Shown: positions 6,795 through 13,775, numbered from the stretch's first letter. The stretch: DNA of 15,637 nucleotides from Parcubacteria group bacterium (GCA_016204035.1 JACQLN010000033.1:1-15637), one strand, 5' to 3'. Made by a program: numbers and translations. Notes: generated by a model from the letters alone, not told the origin.

Positions 6795-8321
6795 ATGTCG
6801 CAAGTGCCAGTTTCCGATGAAAAACTTAGGTACTATAGCGATGGCTTGATTACTGAATCAAAAGCAGGTGATTTGGAAGCCGTAAGGGAATTGATCGGAA
6901 ATGGAGCAAGTGTAAATTATAGTACGCTATCTGGGACGACTGCCTTGATGCATGCTGCTGACAACGGCCATACGGAGATAGCCAGAATTATTTTGGGTAA
7001 AAGCCCGGATGTAAACGCGGCTGATAAAAACGGCGCGACGGCTCTGATAGGCGCTTCTTCAAACGGTCATCTGGAAATCGTAAAACTTTTGGTGGAAAAT
7101 GGCGCCAGCGTAAATATAAGAGGGAAAACTCCTGATCAAGACGCTTTAATGGTCGCATCCGATTACGGCCGTACGGAAGTCGTAAGGTTTTTATTAGATA
7201 ACGGGGCTGATCCAAATTCGCATGATAGCGATGGCTATTCAGTTTTAATGGCAGCTTCAGCGCATAATCATCTTGAAACAGTAAAAGTTCTTCTTGATAG
7301 AGGCGCAAATATTGATGCTGTAGATGATGTATATGGATCTACGGCATTGATGCGTGCGTTTGCAACCCATTCCAACGATGTTAGCGCTGAACTCGTTAAT
7401 AGGGGAGCTGATTCTGATACTATAATAAATAAATATGGCAAGACTGCTACGGATATAATGATTGATAAACTTTCCGAACCAGATCCTGGTGAGCCAACAA
7501 AAGATCAGCAATCAACAATACCAGCTTCTCAAAGAAGCGCGGAAAGCGATACACTCAGAGAAGAATTGAATCTTCACATGAGCGATGGCCAAAAAGCTTT
7601 TGAACGCCATGATTGGAAGACATCCGAGATAGAATTCACAACTGTCGCAAGTATATTGGTAAAATTGCGTAAAATTCATCCGGATATTGAAAGGTTTCGC
7701 GATTATTATTGCATGGCTAATGGGAATGCGGCATGTTCCAGGCTAAACCTATTGATCGAATCCAACTCTTTACCCTGTTATTGGAGTAAGGGTAGTGTAT
7801 TTGCCATCGTAAGTAGTTTGTTGAATGTATACGAAGTCAATCCTCAAGAGGAGTACATGCTTGGACTGTTCGGAAAACTTGTTGATTTCTGTCTCAATAG
7901 CGGGCGTTCGGTTGGATTTTCCGTGCCCCGCTCTATGCCGAGTCCGGACGAATGGGAAAATCACTGCAAACTGGGATTTAGGGCAATCAATCATCAAAGC
8001 TGGAGTGAGGCCATATATCATTATCAAGAAGCAATTCGTATTGATGGCGGTGCCAACAGTTCTCTATTTACGGAACTGGGCTTAGCTTTGTATTCAGCCG
8101 GTAGGCAGTCTGAAGGTGTAGGAGCCTTCAAAAAAGGCGGCCTTACCATGTCGCGGGCAAGTCTGTCTGTTGATGAAAAAACATTAATGTCGGCGAATAA
8201 AACACTTTCTGTTTCTACAAAAAACGCTCAAACTCAAGAAGATAAAGACAGAATAGTAGGACTAAAGATAATGGCCTTTGCCATTATAGCTGTGATCCTT
8301 ATTTACTATCTGGCCTGTTGA
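6795..8321 (+). CDS. Ankyrin-repeat and TPR-like protein with C-terminal membrane anchor
   Basis: A 508-residue protein. Residues about 15-220 hold some six ankyrin repeats, with recurring patterns such as TALMHAADNGHTEIARIIL and GHLEIVKLLVENGASVN. A polar linker follows (about 225-250). A helical region then runs from about 255 to 450 and ends in a TPR-like unit (SWSEAIYHYQEAIRID ... LGLALYSAGRQSEG). The last 21 residues are hydrophobic (IMAFAIIAVILIYYL), so the protein is probably tail-anchored with its repeats in the cytoplasm. No catalytic motif is visible; the repeats suggest a protein-binding role. It has its own promoter and lies between lemA and htpX, so a link to membrane proteostasis is possible but unproven. 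AGGAG at 6783-6787 selects this ATG over the TTG at 6789. Confidence 0.93.
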   Translation: MSQVPVSDEKLRYYSDGLITESKAGDLEAVRELIGNGASVNYSTLSGTTALMHAADNGHTEIARIILGKSPDVNAADKNGATALIGASSNGHLEIVKLLVENGASVNIRGKTPDQDALMVASDYGRTEVVRFLLDNGADPNSHDSDGYSVLMAASAHNHLETVKVLLDRGANIDAVDDVYGSTALMRAFATHSNDVSAELVNRGADSDTIINKYGKTATDIMIDKLSEPDPGEPTKDQQSTIPASQRSAESDTLREELNLHMSDGQKAFERHDWKTSEIEFTTVASILVKLRKIHPDIERFRDYYCMANGNAACSRLNLLIESNSLPCYWSKGSVFAIVSSLLNVYEVNPQEEYMLGLFGKLVDFCLNSGRSVGFSVPRSMPSPDEWENHCKLGFRAINHQSWSEAIYHYQEAIRIDGGANSSLFTELGLALYSAGRQSEGVGAFKKGGLTMSRASLSVDEKTLMSANKTLSVSTKNAQTQEDKDRIVGLKIMAFAIIAVILIYYLAC

Positions 8322-8409
8322 ATTTGTCAAGTGTAAGCTATTTTGTGGAAGTTTCATCGCAGTTAATCGTGGAACCTCACTCCAAACACTTCAAAAGGAG
8401 AAAGAAGAG

Positions 8410-8586
8410 ATGTCTGCGAGCATAATTGGCCGTGTTACATCTGGTAAGGGCAAGTCCTACGACGTGAAGTGGGACAAAGGCAATGGGGATGTCTACGTCT
8501 CCTATGCCGGATGGACCCACGTTGGTGAAGCGTCATCAGCTGGCGATGCCATGGACATCGCCGAGGCGTGGTTGCACGACAAGTAG
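8410..8586 (+). CDS. Orphan small protein, 58 residues
   Basis: Starts MSASIIGRVTSGKGKS and ends AEAWLHDK. It has a strong Shine-Dalgarno (AAGGAG at 8395-8400) and a clean intrinsic terminator 18 bp after its stop, which together make it a convincing gene despite its size. The N-terminal half has alternating hydrophobic residues with aromatic positions (YDVKWDKGNGDVYVSYAGW), which looks like a small beta-sheet, followed by a short acidic helix. I do not recognise a family. Its codons are GC-richer than those of the ankyrin gene 88 bp upstream. No separate promoter is obvious, so it may be cotranscribed with that gene. Confidence 0.8.
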   Translation: MSASIIGRVTSGKGKSYDVKWDKGNGDVYVSYAGWTHVGEASSAGDAMDIAEAWLHDK

Positions 8587-8603
8587 CAAGAAGCAATCTA
8601 TAT

Positions 8604-8632
8604 GAAGGTCGAGCAATCGGCCTTCTTTTTTT
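8604..8632 (+). terminator. Intrinsic terminator of the 58-residue gene
   Basis: GAAGGTCGA (8604-8612) pairs with TCGGCCTTC (8617-8625), with one G-U, around a GCAA loop. A run of T follows to 8632. Confidence 0.92.
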
Positions 8633-8644
8633 AATATTTTAGTA

Positions 8645-8650
8645 TATACT
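8645..8650 (+). promoter_or_regulatory. -10 box of htpX, predicted leaderless or near-leaderless
   Basis: TATACT at 8645-8650 lies 8 nt before the htpX ATG at 8659, so transcription should begin at or within two bases of the start codon. No good -35 is visible; that position overlaps the upstream terminator. Confidence 0.6.
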
Positions 8651-8658
8651 TTCTTTGT

Positions 8659-9579
8659 ATGAATATCTATAACCAAAAGGATGCAAATGTACGCAAAACT
8701 TGGCTGTTGATGGCTGTGTTTTTTGGTGTTGTTATTGGTATTGGCTGGGTGTTCAGCCAAATTTACGGTAATCCAAGCATTCTTTATTTCGCCGTCATCT
8801 TTAGCGTCGTTATGAACTTTGCCAGCTACTGGTATTCCGACAAAATCGTTTTGATGTTGCATAAAGCCCAACCGGTGGAATTAAAATCTAACCCGGAGCT
8901 TTATCGCGTTTTGGAAAACTTAACTATCGCCGCGGGTTTGCCGATGCCTAGGTTTTTTATCATCAACGATCCCGCGCCCAACGCTTTTGCCACCGGTCGC
9001 AACCCCCAACACGCCGTGGTAGCCGTTACTTCGGGTTTGTTGGAAAAACTGGATAGATCGGAAATTGAAGGCGTGTTGGCGCATGAACTTTCGCATATTG
9101 GCAACCGTGATATGCTGGTTTCCACCGTGGCGGTGGTGCTGGTGGGTTTTGTTTCCATTATCGCCGATATGTTTATGCGGTCGCTTTGGCTGGGCGGGCG
9201 GAATGATGAACGGCGGGGGAGCGGACCGATAATTTTAATTGGCATAGCGCTTTCCATTCTGGCGCCGATTTTCGCTTCGCTGATCCATTTGGCTATTTCG
9301 CGCAGGCGCGAGTTTTTGGCCGACGCGTCGGCGGTGTTGTTGACGCGCTATCCCGAGGGTTTAGTATCCGCTCTAAAAAAAATCTCGGCTTACGGCCGGC
9401 CCATCGGCACCGCCACCAACGCCACCGCGCATTTGTTTTTTGAAAATCCGTTTGGCGCCGATGCTGATGGCGATGGTATTCCGGATCATAAGCAAAAGAC
9501 ACCTTGGTTGGTTAGAATCTTTTCAACTCATCCCCCTATAGGAGAAAGAATTAAAGCTTTGCAGGGGTTAAAGGTTTAG
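8659..9579 (+). CDS. htpX: HtpX, membrane zinc metalloprotease (M48 family)
   Basis: HtpX degrades damaged membrane proteins under stress. The 306-residue length is slightly above the usual ~290. Two N-terminal membrane segments (about 14-32 and 40-58) are followed by the conserved AGLPMPRFFIINDPAPNAFATG block. The zinc site HELSH is at residues 142-146, with a third ligand Glu at about 218 in EFLADASAV. Two more hydrophobic segments lie between them (about 153-175 and 192-212). The active site should face the cytoplasm. A tail of about 30 residues contains a DADGDGIPD sequence that resembles a calcium-binding loop and is not a usual part of the family. Translation is probably leaderless. A 34-bp palindrome begins 2 bp after the stop. 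Confidence 0.97.
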   Translation: MNIYNQKDANVRKTWLLMAVFFGVVIGIGWVFSQIYGNPSILYFAVIFSVVMNFASYWYSDKIVLMLHKAQPVELKSNPELYRVLENLTIAAGLPMPRFFIINDPAPNAFATGRNPQHAVVAVTSGLLEKLDRSEIEGVLAHELSHIGNRDMLVSTVAVVLVGFVSIIADMFMRSLWLGGRNDERRGSGPIILIGIALSILAPIFASLIHLAISRRREFLADASAVLLTRYPEGLVSALKKISAYGRPIGTATNATAHLFFENPFGADADGDGIPDHKQKTPWLVRIFSTHPPIGERIKALQGLKV

Positions 9580-9581
9580 TA

Positions 9582-9615
9582 GTATACCGAATATACGATC
9601 GTATATTCGGTATAC
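9582..9615. repeat. Perfect 34-bp palindrome between htpX and tRNA-Ser
   Basis: The 17-base half GTATACCGAATATACGA (9582-9598) is followed directly by its exact reverse complement (9599-9615), with no spacer. The symmetry stops exactly at both ends. No T-run follows, so it is a poor intrinsic terminator. Possible roles are a symmetric protein-binding site, a cruciform or a recombination site. Confidence 0.9.
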
Positions 9616-9679
9616 GTTCTGGTTTAGCAGGAAGGATCAAAAAAGAAAAAAATAATATTACATGGTAGTCTAATTATAC

Positions 9680-9769
9680 GGAGAGGTCGCATAGAGGCCT
9701 AGTGCGCTTGCTTGGAAAGCAAGTATGCCCGTAAGGGTATCGCGAGTTCGAATCTCGCCCTCTCCGCCA
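9680..9769 (+). tRNA. tRNA-Ser (anticodon GGA)
   Basis: The acceptor arm GGAGAGG (9680-9686) pairs with CCTCTCC (9759-9765), followed by discriminator G and an encoded CCA (9767-9769). The anticodon stem CTTGC/GCAAG encloses a 7-base loop with GGA, which reads TCC (Ser). A long variable arm (around TGCCCGTAAGGGTA) marks a class II tRNA. The T-arm is GCGAG-TTCGAAT-CTCGC. It lies just upstream of the defence genes, a common position for integrated DNA. Confidence 0.96.
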
Positions 9770-9830
9770 GATGTCCAAGTTTGAACCCAAGTAAAATAAG
9801 GATATCTCGGACAAAAGTGCCAGTAAAATT

Positions 9831-10880
9831 ATGAGAACTAAATCGTCAAACAAAAGCCTACACAAAGCAGTTGTTGCTAAAAATGACGAATTTTATACGC
9901 AACTTGCCGATATCGAAAAAGAGCTGAAGCACTTCAAAAGTCAATTTCGTGACAAGATCGTGTACTGTAACTGCGATGATCCGTTCGAGAGCAACTTTTT
10001 CAAATATTTTACCGCCAATTTCAAAGCGCTCGGATTGAAAAAGCTCATGGCCACCAGTTACAAACCGTCTCCTGTAGCCAACACGCAACTTGGTTTGTTT
10101 GGCGACGATAAGACGTTAGGTGCGCCAAAGGGTCGTCCGAAAATAAATGCTAACAAATTCATCATCAACGAAGTTGACGATATAGATGGCGATGGTGCAT
10201 TTGACTTACGTGATATTGCAGAGCAACTTAGAGCAAACAAAAATAACGAGTGGGCACCCTTGGACGGTGAGGGAGATTTTAGAAGTCCAGAGAGTATAGA
10301 GTTGCTCAAACAGGCTGACATCGTGGTGACAAATCCACCGTTCTCACTATTCCGTGAATATGTTGCGCAGCTTATGGAGCACCGAAAAAAGTTTTTAATT
10401 ATTGGCAACGATAACGCCATTAAATACAAAGGCATTTTTGAATTCATAAAAGTTAATAAAATCTGGCTTGGCTATGGAAAGGTTAAAGAATTTCGTAAGC
10501 CAGATGGCTCGATCCAAACATTTGGAAATGTTGGTTGGTTTACAAATCTTGATGTTGAAAAAAGGCACCAGAAACTGACTTTATATAAAAATTATAATTC
10601 GAAAGAATATCCAAAATACGATAATTTTGAAGCGATTGAAGTTTCAAGGGTTGCAGAAATTCCGAAAGACTATACTGGCAATATGGGCGTTCCGATTACT
10701 TTCTTGGAAAAGCACGACCCCGAGCAATTTGAAATTGTTGATATGTTAAATAGATATACCTTGCTTGATACACAAAAGACAAATGAAGACGTGCGAGCAA
10801 AACATTCTCATACTTGTAATATAAACGGCAAAGCTGTTTACTCAAGAATCGTGATTAAAAATAAGAGTATAGAAAAATAA
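9831..10880 (+). CDS. EcoRI-type adenine-specific DNA methyltransferase
   Basis: Predicted to transfer a methyl group from S-adenosylmethionine to N6 of adenine in a specific DNA site. The 349 residues resemble the EcoRI methylase family along their length. They open with VAKNDEFYTQLADIEKEL, then IVYCNCDDPFESNFFKYF. The catalytic NPPF is at residues 168-171 within DIVVTNPPFSLFREY. IIGNDNAIKYKGIF and the C-terminal NMGVPITFLEKHDPEQFEIV also match. The recognition site cannot be read from the sequence. No Shine-Dalgarno or clear promoter precedes the ATG. The stop is 1 bp before the next start, so methylase and nuclease are cotranscribed and probably translationally coupled. It is AT-richer than the groEL or htpX genes, which fits acquisition. 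Confidence 0.93.
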   Translation: MRTKSSNKSLHKAVVAKNDEFYTQLADIEKELKHFKSQFRDKIVYCNCDDPFESNFFKYFTANFKALGLKKLMATSYKPSPVANTQLGLFGDDKTLGAPKGRPKINANKFIINEVDDIDGDGAFDLRDIAEQLRANKNNEWAPLDGEGDFRSPESIELLKQADIVVTNPPFSLFREYVAQLMEHRKKFLIIGNDNAIKYKGIFEFIKVNKIWLGYGKVKEFRKPDGSIQTFGNVGWFTNLDVEKRHQKLTLYKNYNSKEYPKYDNFEAIEVSRVAEIPKDYTGNMGVPITFLEKHDPEQFEIVDMLNRYTLLDTQKTNEDVRAKHSHTCNINGKAVYSRIVIKNKSIEK

Positions 10881-10881
10881 C

Positions 10882-12018
10882 ATGAAAATTGAGTTACAAA
10901 AAATTCCTGTCCGAAAAGTAGTGAATGGCTACAAAGATAGTGCTGAGGAGGGTGTTGTTGCATACGATGGCAAGCTTGATATTCGTCCAAAATACCAGCG
11001 AGAGTTCGTCTACAAGCCAGAACAGCGCAATCAGGTCATCAGAACCGTTATGCGTGGCTACCCTGATCGAGATGCGTACTTCCCACTTAATACAATGTAT
11101 TGGCTCAAAACGAACGAAAATCATTTCGAAGTGATTGATGGTCAACAGCGTACACTCTCAATTTGCCAATATATAAATGGCGATTTTAGCATCGACGAAA
11201 AATATTTTCATAGCTTGACGGAGACTGAGCGTGAATACATTTTGGATTATCCGCTTCAGGTGTACATCTGTGAGGGAAGCGACAAGGAACGACTTGAGTG
11301 GTTTGAAATCATTAATACAGCAGGAGAAATCTTGACGCCACAGGAATTGCGCAATGCGAATTACACCGGAGAATGGCTCACGGACGCGAAGCGCTGGTTT
11401 TCTAAAAGTGGCGCACCAGCCTATCATATCGGAGAGCATTATGTGAAAGGCTCGCCAATACGCCAAGAGTTTCTGGAAACGGCCTTAAATTGGGTTTCTG
11501 TGCGTGATTTTGGTGAAGAAAAGCCGGCAGAATATATGTCGAAGCACCAGCACAATACAAACGCGAACGAGCTGTGGGAATATTTTCAGAACGTGATTGA
11601 GTGGGTGCAGAAGACATTTACAACGTATCGAAAAGATATGAAGGGGGTAGAATGGGGGCTTTTGTACAACGAGTATAAAGATACCAAGTATGACCCAGAA
11701 GATATTGAAAAGGAGACCTTGATGTTGATTGATGATAACGAAGTGCAAAGTCTGAAAGGGATTTACCCATACATCCTTACGCGTAATGAAAAATATCTCA
11801 ATTTGCGTGACTTTGATGATAAAACTAAGCGAAAAGCATACGAGCAGCAGAAGGGTGTGTGCCCATTCTGCAAAAAAGAAAAACGCGAGAAAATAAAATG
11901 GGAATTTGAAGAAATGGAAGCCGATCATATCAAACCTTGGCATGAGGGCGGGAAAACGATTTCCGAAAATTGCCAAATGTTGTGTAAGGAACACAACCGA
12001 ACTAAGTCTGGAAAATAA
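10882..12018 (+). CDS. DUF262-HNH endonuclease, probable restriction partner
   Basis: A 378-residue protein with an N-terminal DUF262 (ParB/GmrS-like) domain: IRPKYQREFVYKPEQRNQVI, then VIDGQQRTLSICQYINGDF at about residues 83-101. DGQQR is the family's hallmark motif and is linked to nucleotide-dependent activity. A helical middle follows. The C-terminus has an HNH nuclease fold (about 323-375) with CPFC, the catalytic ADHIKPW, ENCQMLC and EHN. DUF262-HNH proteins of the GmrSD/BrxU type cut modified DNA. Here the gene begins 1 bp after a methyltransferase, so it more likely cuts DNA lacking that methylation. A modification-dependent role remains possible. All HNH residues look intact. A two-way terminator follows. 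Confidence 0.9.
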   Translation: MKIELQKIPVRKVVNGYKDSAEEGVVAYDGKLDIRPKYQREFVYKPEQRNQVIRTVMRGYPDRDAYFPLNTMYWLKTNENHFEVIDGQQRTLSICQYINGDFSIDEKYFHSLTETEREYILDYPLQVYICEGSDKERLEWFEIINTAGEILTPQELRNANYTGEWLTDAKRWFSKSGAPAYHIGEHYVKGSPIRQEFLETALNWVSVRDFGEEKPAEYMSKHQHNTNANELWEYFQNVIEWVQKTFTTYRKDMKGVEWGLLYNEYKDTKYDPEDIEKETLMLIDDNEVQSLKGIYPYILTRNEKYLNLRDFDDKTKRKAYEQQKGVCPFCKKEKREKIKWEFEEMEADHIKPWHEGGKTISENCQMLCKEHNRTKSGK

Positions 12019-12024
12019 ATCAAC

Positions 12025-12055
12025 AAAAAGAACGAGTTGCGGTCTCGCTCTTTTT
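12025..12055. terminator. Bidirectional terminator between convergent genes
   Basis: AAAAAGAACGAG (12025-12036) pairs with CTCGCTCTTTTT (12044-12055), with one mismatch, around a 7-nt loop. It has T-runs in both directions and sits between the DUF262-HNH gene and the minus-strand small gene. Confidence 0.85.
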
Positions 12056-12059
12056 GTAT

Positions 12060-12266
12060 CTATTTACTCCTTCTGTTGTACGGCGACTGATTTGGCGGTT
12101 TAAGACTTAGGCCAAGTTTACCGGCCTCCGCCCTAATCGCGTCTTCAGTTCTGCCAAGCTTGAATCCAGCTACTCGTGTCGGTGTATTTTGACGGATCAT
12201 CTGTTTTAATTGAGACACGTCTTTTGGTTGCCACGGTTTGCCGGTATTACGAGTGTAATAAGGCAT
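12060..12266 (-). CDS. Small Myb/SANT-like DNA-binding protein, 68 residues
   Basis: Reads from ATG at 12266 down to 12060. The core WQPKDVSQLKQMIRQNTPTR and FKLGRTEDAIRAEAGKLGLSL fits a SANT/Myb-like three-helix fold. A closing LKPPNQSPYNRR occurs in many small bacterial proteins of this kind, as I recall. It is probably a DNA-binding protein of unknown target. No Shine-Dalgarno is seen. A TATAAC on the minus strand (12283-12278) would start the RNA only a few bases before the ATG, another near-leaderless arrangement. It converges on the nuclease gene and diverges from the toxin-antitoxin genes. Confidence 0.75.
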   Translation of the reverse strand: MPYYTRNTGKPWQPKDVSQLKQMIRQNTPTRVAGFKLGRTEDAIRAEAGKLGLSLKPPNQSPYNRRSK

Positions 12267-12556
12267 GTTGTGAAGATGTTATAACCCTTATTTATTAATG
12301 GGACTAGGTCTGTTACAATGTAAGTGCGTAGAACAGATTTAGTTGGAATGCCCCAAAGGGCGAAAAAGACATTCTGGATTTCAGAGGAGTGGTAATTGCC
12401 GCAAACAGTTGCTACTCCTCTATTCATTTTAGGCCCCAGATACACGATTGTCAAATTTTCTTACCACACTTGTAAGATTTTCAAACATAGTGTAGTCTAT
12501 AGGTATACGGGGTCGTCCGTTTGGTCGGCGGACATATTAAAAGAAAGGTCAATTTT
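12267..12556. other. Divergent intergenic region with several hairpins
   Basis: Contains no convincing gene. Visible structures on the plus strand: GCCC-CAAA-GGGC enclosed by GAATG/CATTC (around 12345-12375), a longer hairpin AGAGGAGT/ACTCCTCT with inner GCAA-ACAG-TTGC (around 12381-12422), an inverted repeat TCTTAC (12459-12464) and GTAAGA (12472-12477) that could be an operator, and GTCCG (12515-12519) with CGGAC (12529-12533). A possible promoter of the antitoxin gene is TTGTAA (12470-12475) with TAGTCT (12493-12498). A weaker one, TTTATT (12291-12296) with TACAAT (12314-12319), would transcribe the hairpins. Confidence 0.45.
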
Positions 12557-13351
12557 ATGGCTACTATTACACAAAAAGAACTCGGTGAGCGCATAAAGGC
12601 TCTTCGTGAAGATTTTGGCTATTCACAAGAGGAGTTGGCTAAATCATTAAGGATTGGTCGCCCAGCTATCTCTCAAATTGAGGCTGGTTCGCGAGATATA
12701 AATAGTACTGAACTGGCGGAAATCGCTAAGGTTTTTGACATTTCGATTGATACATTACTTGATGCAGAGATAAATCTCAAAGAATACAAGCAGGATCAGA
12801 ATGAATTAAAAAAGAAGTCAAAAAAACAGGATATTCGTATTTCAGTGCCGAATGTCAACAAAGACAAATTTAAAAATGTTCTTTTGTATATTCTTGAGAA
12901 ATGTGGCGCCAAGCCGAATGTAGGAGAAACGGTACTATACAAGCTCCTCTATTTTGCAGATTTTAACTTTTTTGAACTCTACGAGGAGCTTTTTACTGGT
13001 GCGACTTATCGAAAAATCCAGTACGGTCCCGCACCACAAGAATTTACTGAAATAGTTAATGAGATGATTAAAAAGGGTGAAATTAAGAGAGACTCTAATA
13101 ATTATTACGGCAAACCACAGAAGCGATATTTGCCATTAGTAAAATCTGATCTCACGAAACTTAAGGCGACCGAGAAAGAAGTGCTTGATAAAGTTATTGA
13201 GCAATTTTCTGATTATAACGCCACGGAAATTAGCGACCGTTCACATGAGGACACTCCTTGGAAAGTAACTCCCGATAAAGAGATTATTAATTACGATTTG
13301 GTTTTTTATCGAACACCATCCTATTCCGTGAGGACATATTCTGAAGAATAG
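12557..13351 (+). CDS. Antitoxin: HTH (Xre/Cro type) fused to a Panacea domain
   Basis: A 264-residue protein. Residues about 8-65 form a Cro/C1-type helix-turn-helix (LGERIKALREDFGYSQEELAKSLRIGRPAISQIEAG). After a Lys/Gln-rich linker, residues about 100-250 match the Panacea (DUF4065, SocA-like) domain, with KNVLLYILEKCG, VLYKLLYFADFNFFELY, the GATYRKIQYGPAP block and SHEDTPWKVT. Panacea domains neutralise many unrelated toxins by direct binding, and the HTH normally represses the operon. The start is ATG 12557, with AAAGG at 12544-12548; an upstream in-frame TTG at 12521 lacks a ribosome binding site. The inverted repeat at 12459-12477 is a candidate operator. The toxin gene begins 24 bp after its stop. 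Confidence 0.88.
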   Translation: MATITQKELGERIKALREDFGYSQEELAKSLRIGRPAISQIEAGSRDINSTELAEIAKVFDISIDTLLDAEINLKEYKQDQNELKKKSKKQDIRISVPNVNKDKFKNVLLYILEKCGAKPNVGETVLYKLLYFADFNFFELYEELFTGATYRKIQYGPAPQEFTEIVNEMIKKGEIKRDSNNYYGKPQKRYLPLVKSDLTKLKATEKEVLDKVIEQFSDYNATEISDRSHEDTPWKVTPDKEIINYDLVFYRTPSYSVRTYSEE

Positions 13352-13375
13352 CATGGAGAATACCAGAATAACCGC

Positions 13376-13747
13376 ATGGAATACAGTCAACTTGATGAAT
13401 TTGGGAAAGAATTTAAAAGACTTCTCAAAAAATACCGTACTCTCGATGAGGATTTTGATCTCTTCAAGGAACGAATCCTTTCATATCGAGAAAACGGTAA
13501 TGGTAAGTTCTTGTTTTGGCGTCCTCCGGGCATCGTACGAATAAGCAATCTTGGTGTTGAGACGGAGTTATATAAAGTCAAACACTTTACTTGTAAGGCC
13601 TTGAAAGGCAAGGGTTCTCGAAGTGGGATACGAATTGTATATGCGTATTTCCCTGATCGGGATAAGGTGGAGTTTGTTGAAATTTATTATAAAGAGCAAG
13701 ATGATACAGATTGCGACCGTTCTAGAATTAAGCATTATTATAAGTGA
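13376..13747 (+). CDS. RelE/ParE-like toxin, partner of the Panacea antitoxin
   Basis: A 123-residue protein. The N-terminal helices (QLDEFGKEFKRLLKKYRTLDEDFDLFKERI) are followed by strands with a basic surface (KHFTCKALKGKGSRSGIRIVYAY, DKVEFVEIYYKE) and a C-terminal RSRIKHYYK. This order, and the pattern of a charged helix then I-R-I-V-Y then F-V-E-I-Y-Y, is that of RelE/HigB-type ribosome-dependent mRNA interferases. Catalytic residues cannot be assigned with certainty. There is no Shine-Dalgarno at the proper distance, so translation is probably coupled to the antitoxin. Its position directly after an antitoxin supports the call. A different toxin fold with similar strands cannot be excluded. 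Confidence 0.75.
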   Translation: MEYSQLDEFGKEFKRLLKKYRTLDEDFDLFKERILSYRENGNGKFLFWRPPGIVRISNLGVETELYKVKHFTCKALKGKGSRSGIRIVYAYFPDRDKVEFVEIYYKEQDDTDCDRSRIKHYYK

Positions 13748-13775
13748 TGTTTGAGTATTTTTCAGTTCTTGATCC

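Noticed and set aside
9674..9865. Minus-strand frame with RGRDSNSRYPYG
   Set aside because: This is the antisense of the tRNA-Ser gene, a well-known source of false protein calls.
12206..12454. Minus-strand 82-codon frame over the divergent region
   Set aside because: It overlaps the better supported Myb/SANT-like gene in another frame, runs across hairpins and lacks start signals.
13353..13544. Alternative plus-strand frame beginning at ATG 13353
   Set aside because: It overlaps the RelE-like toxin in another frame and has no toxin-like or conserved pattern. The 13376 frame does.
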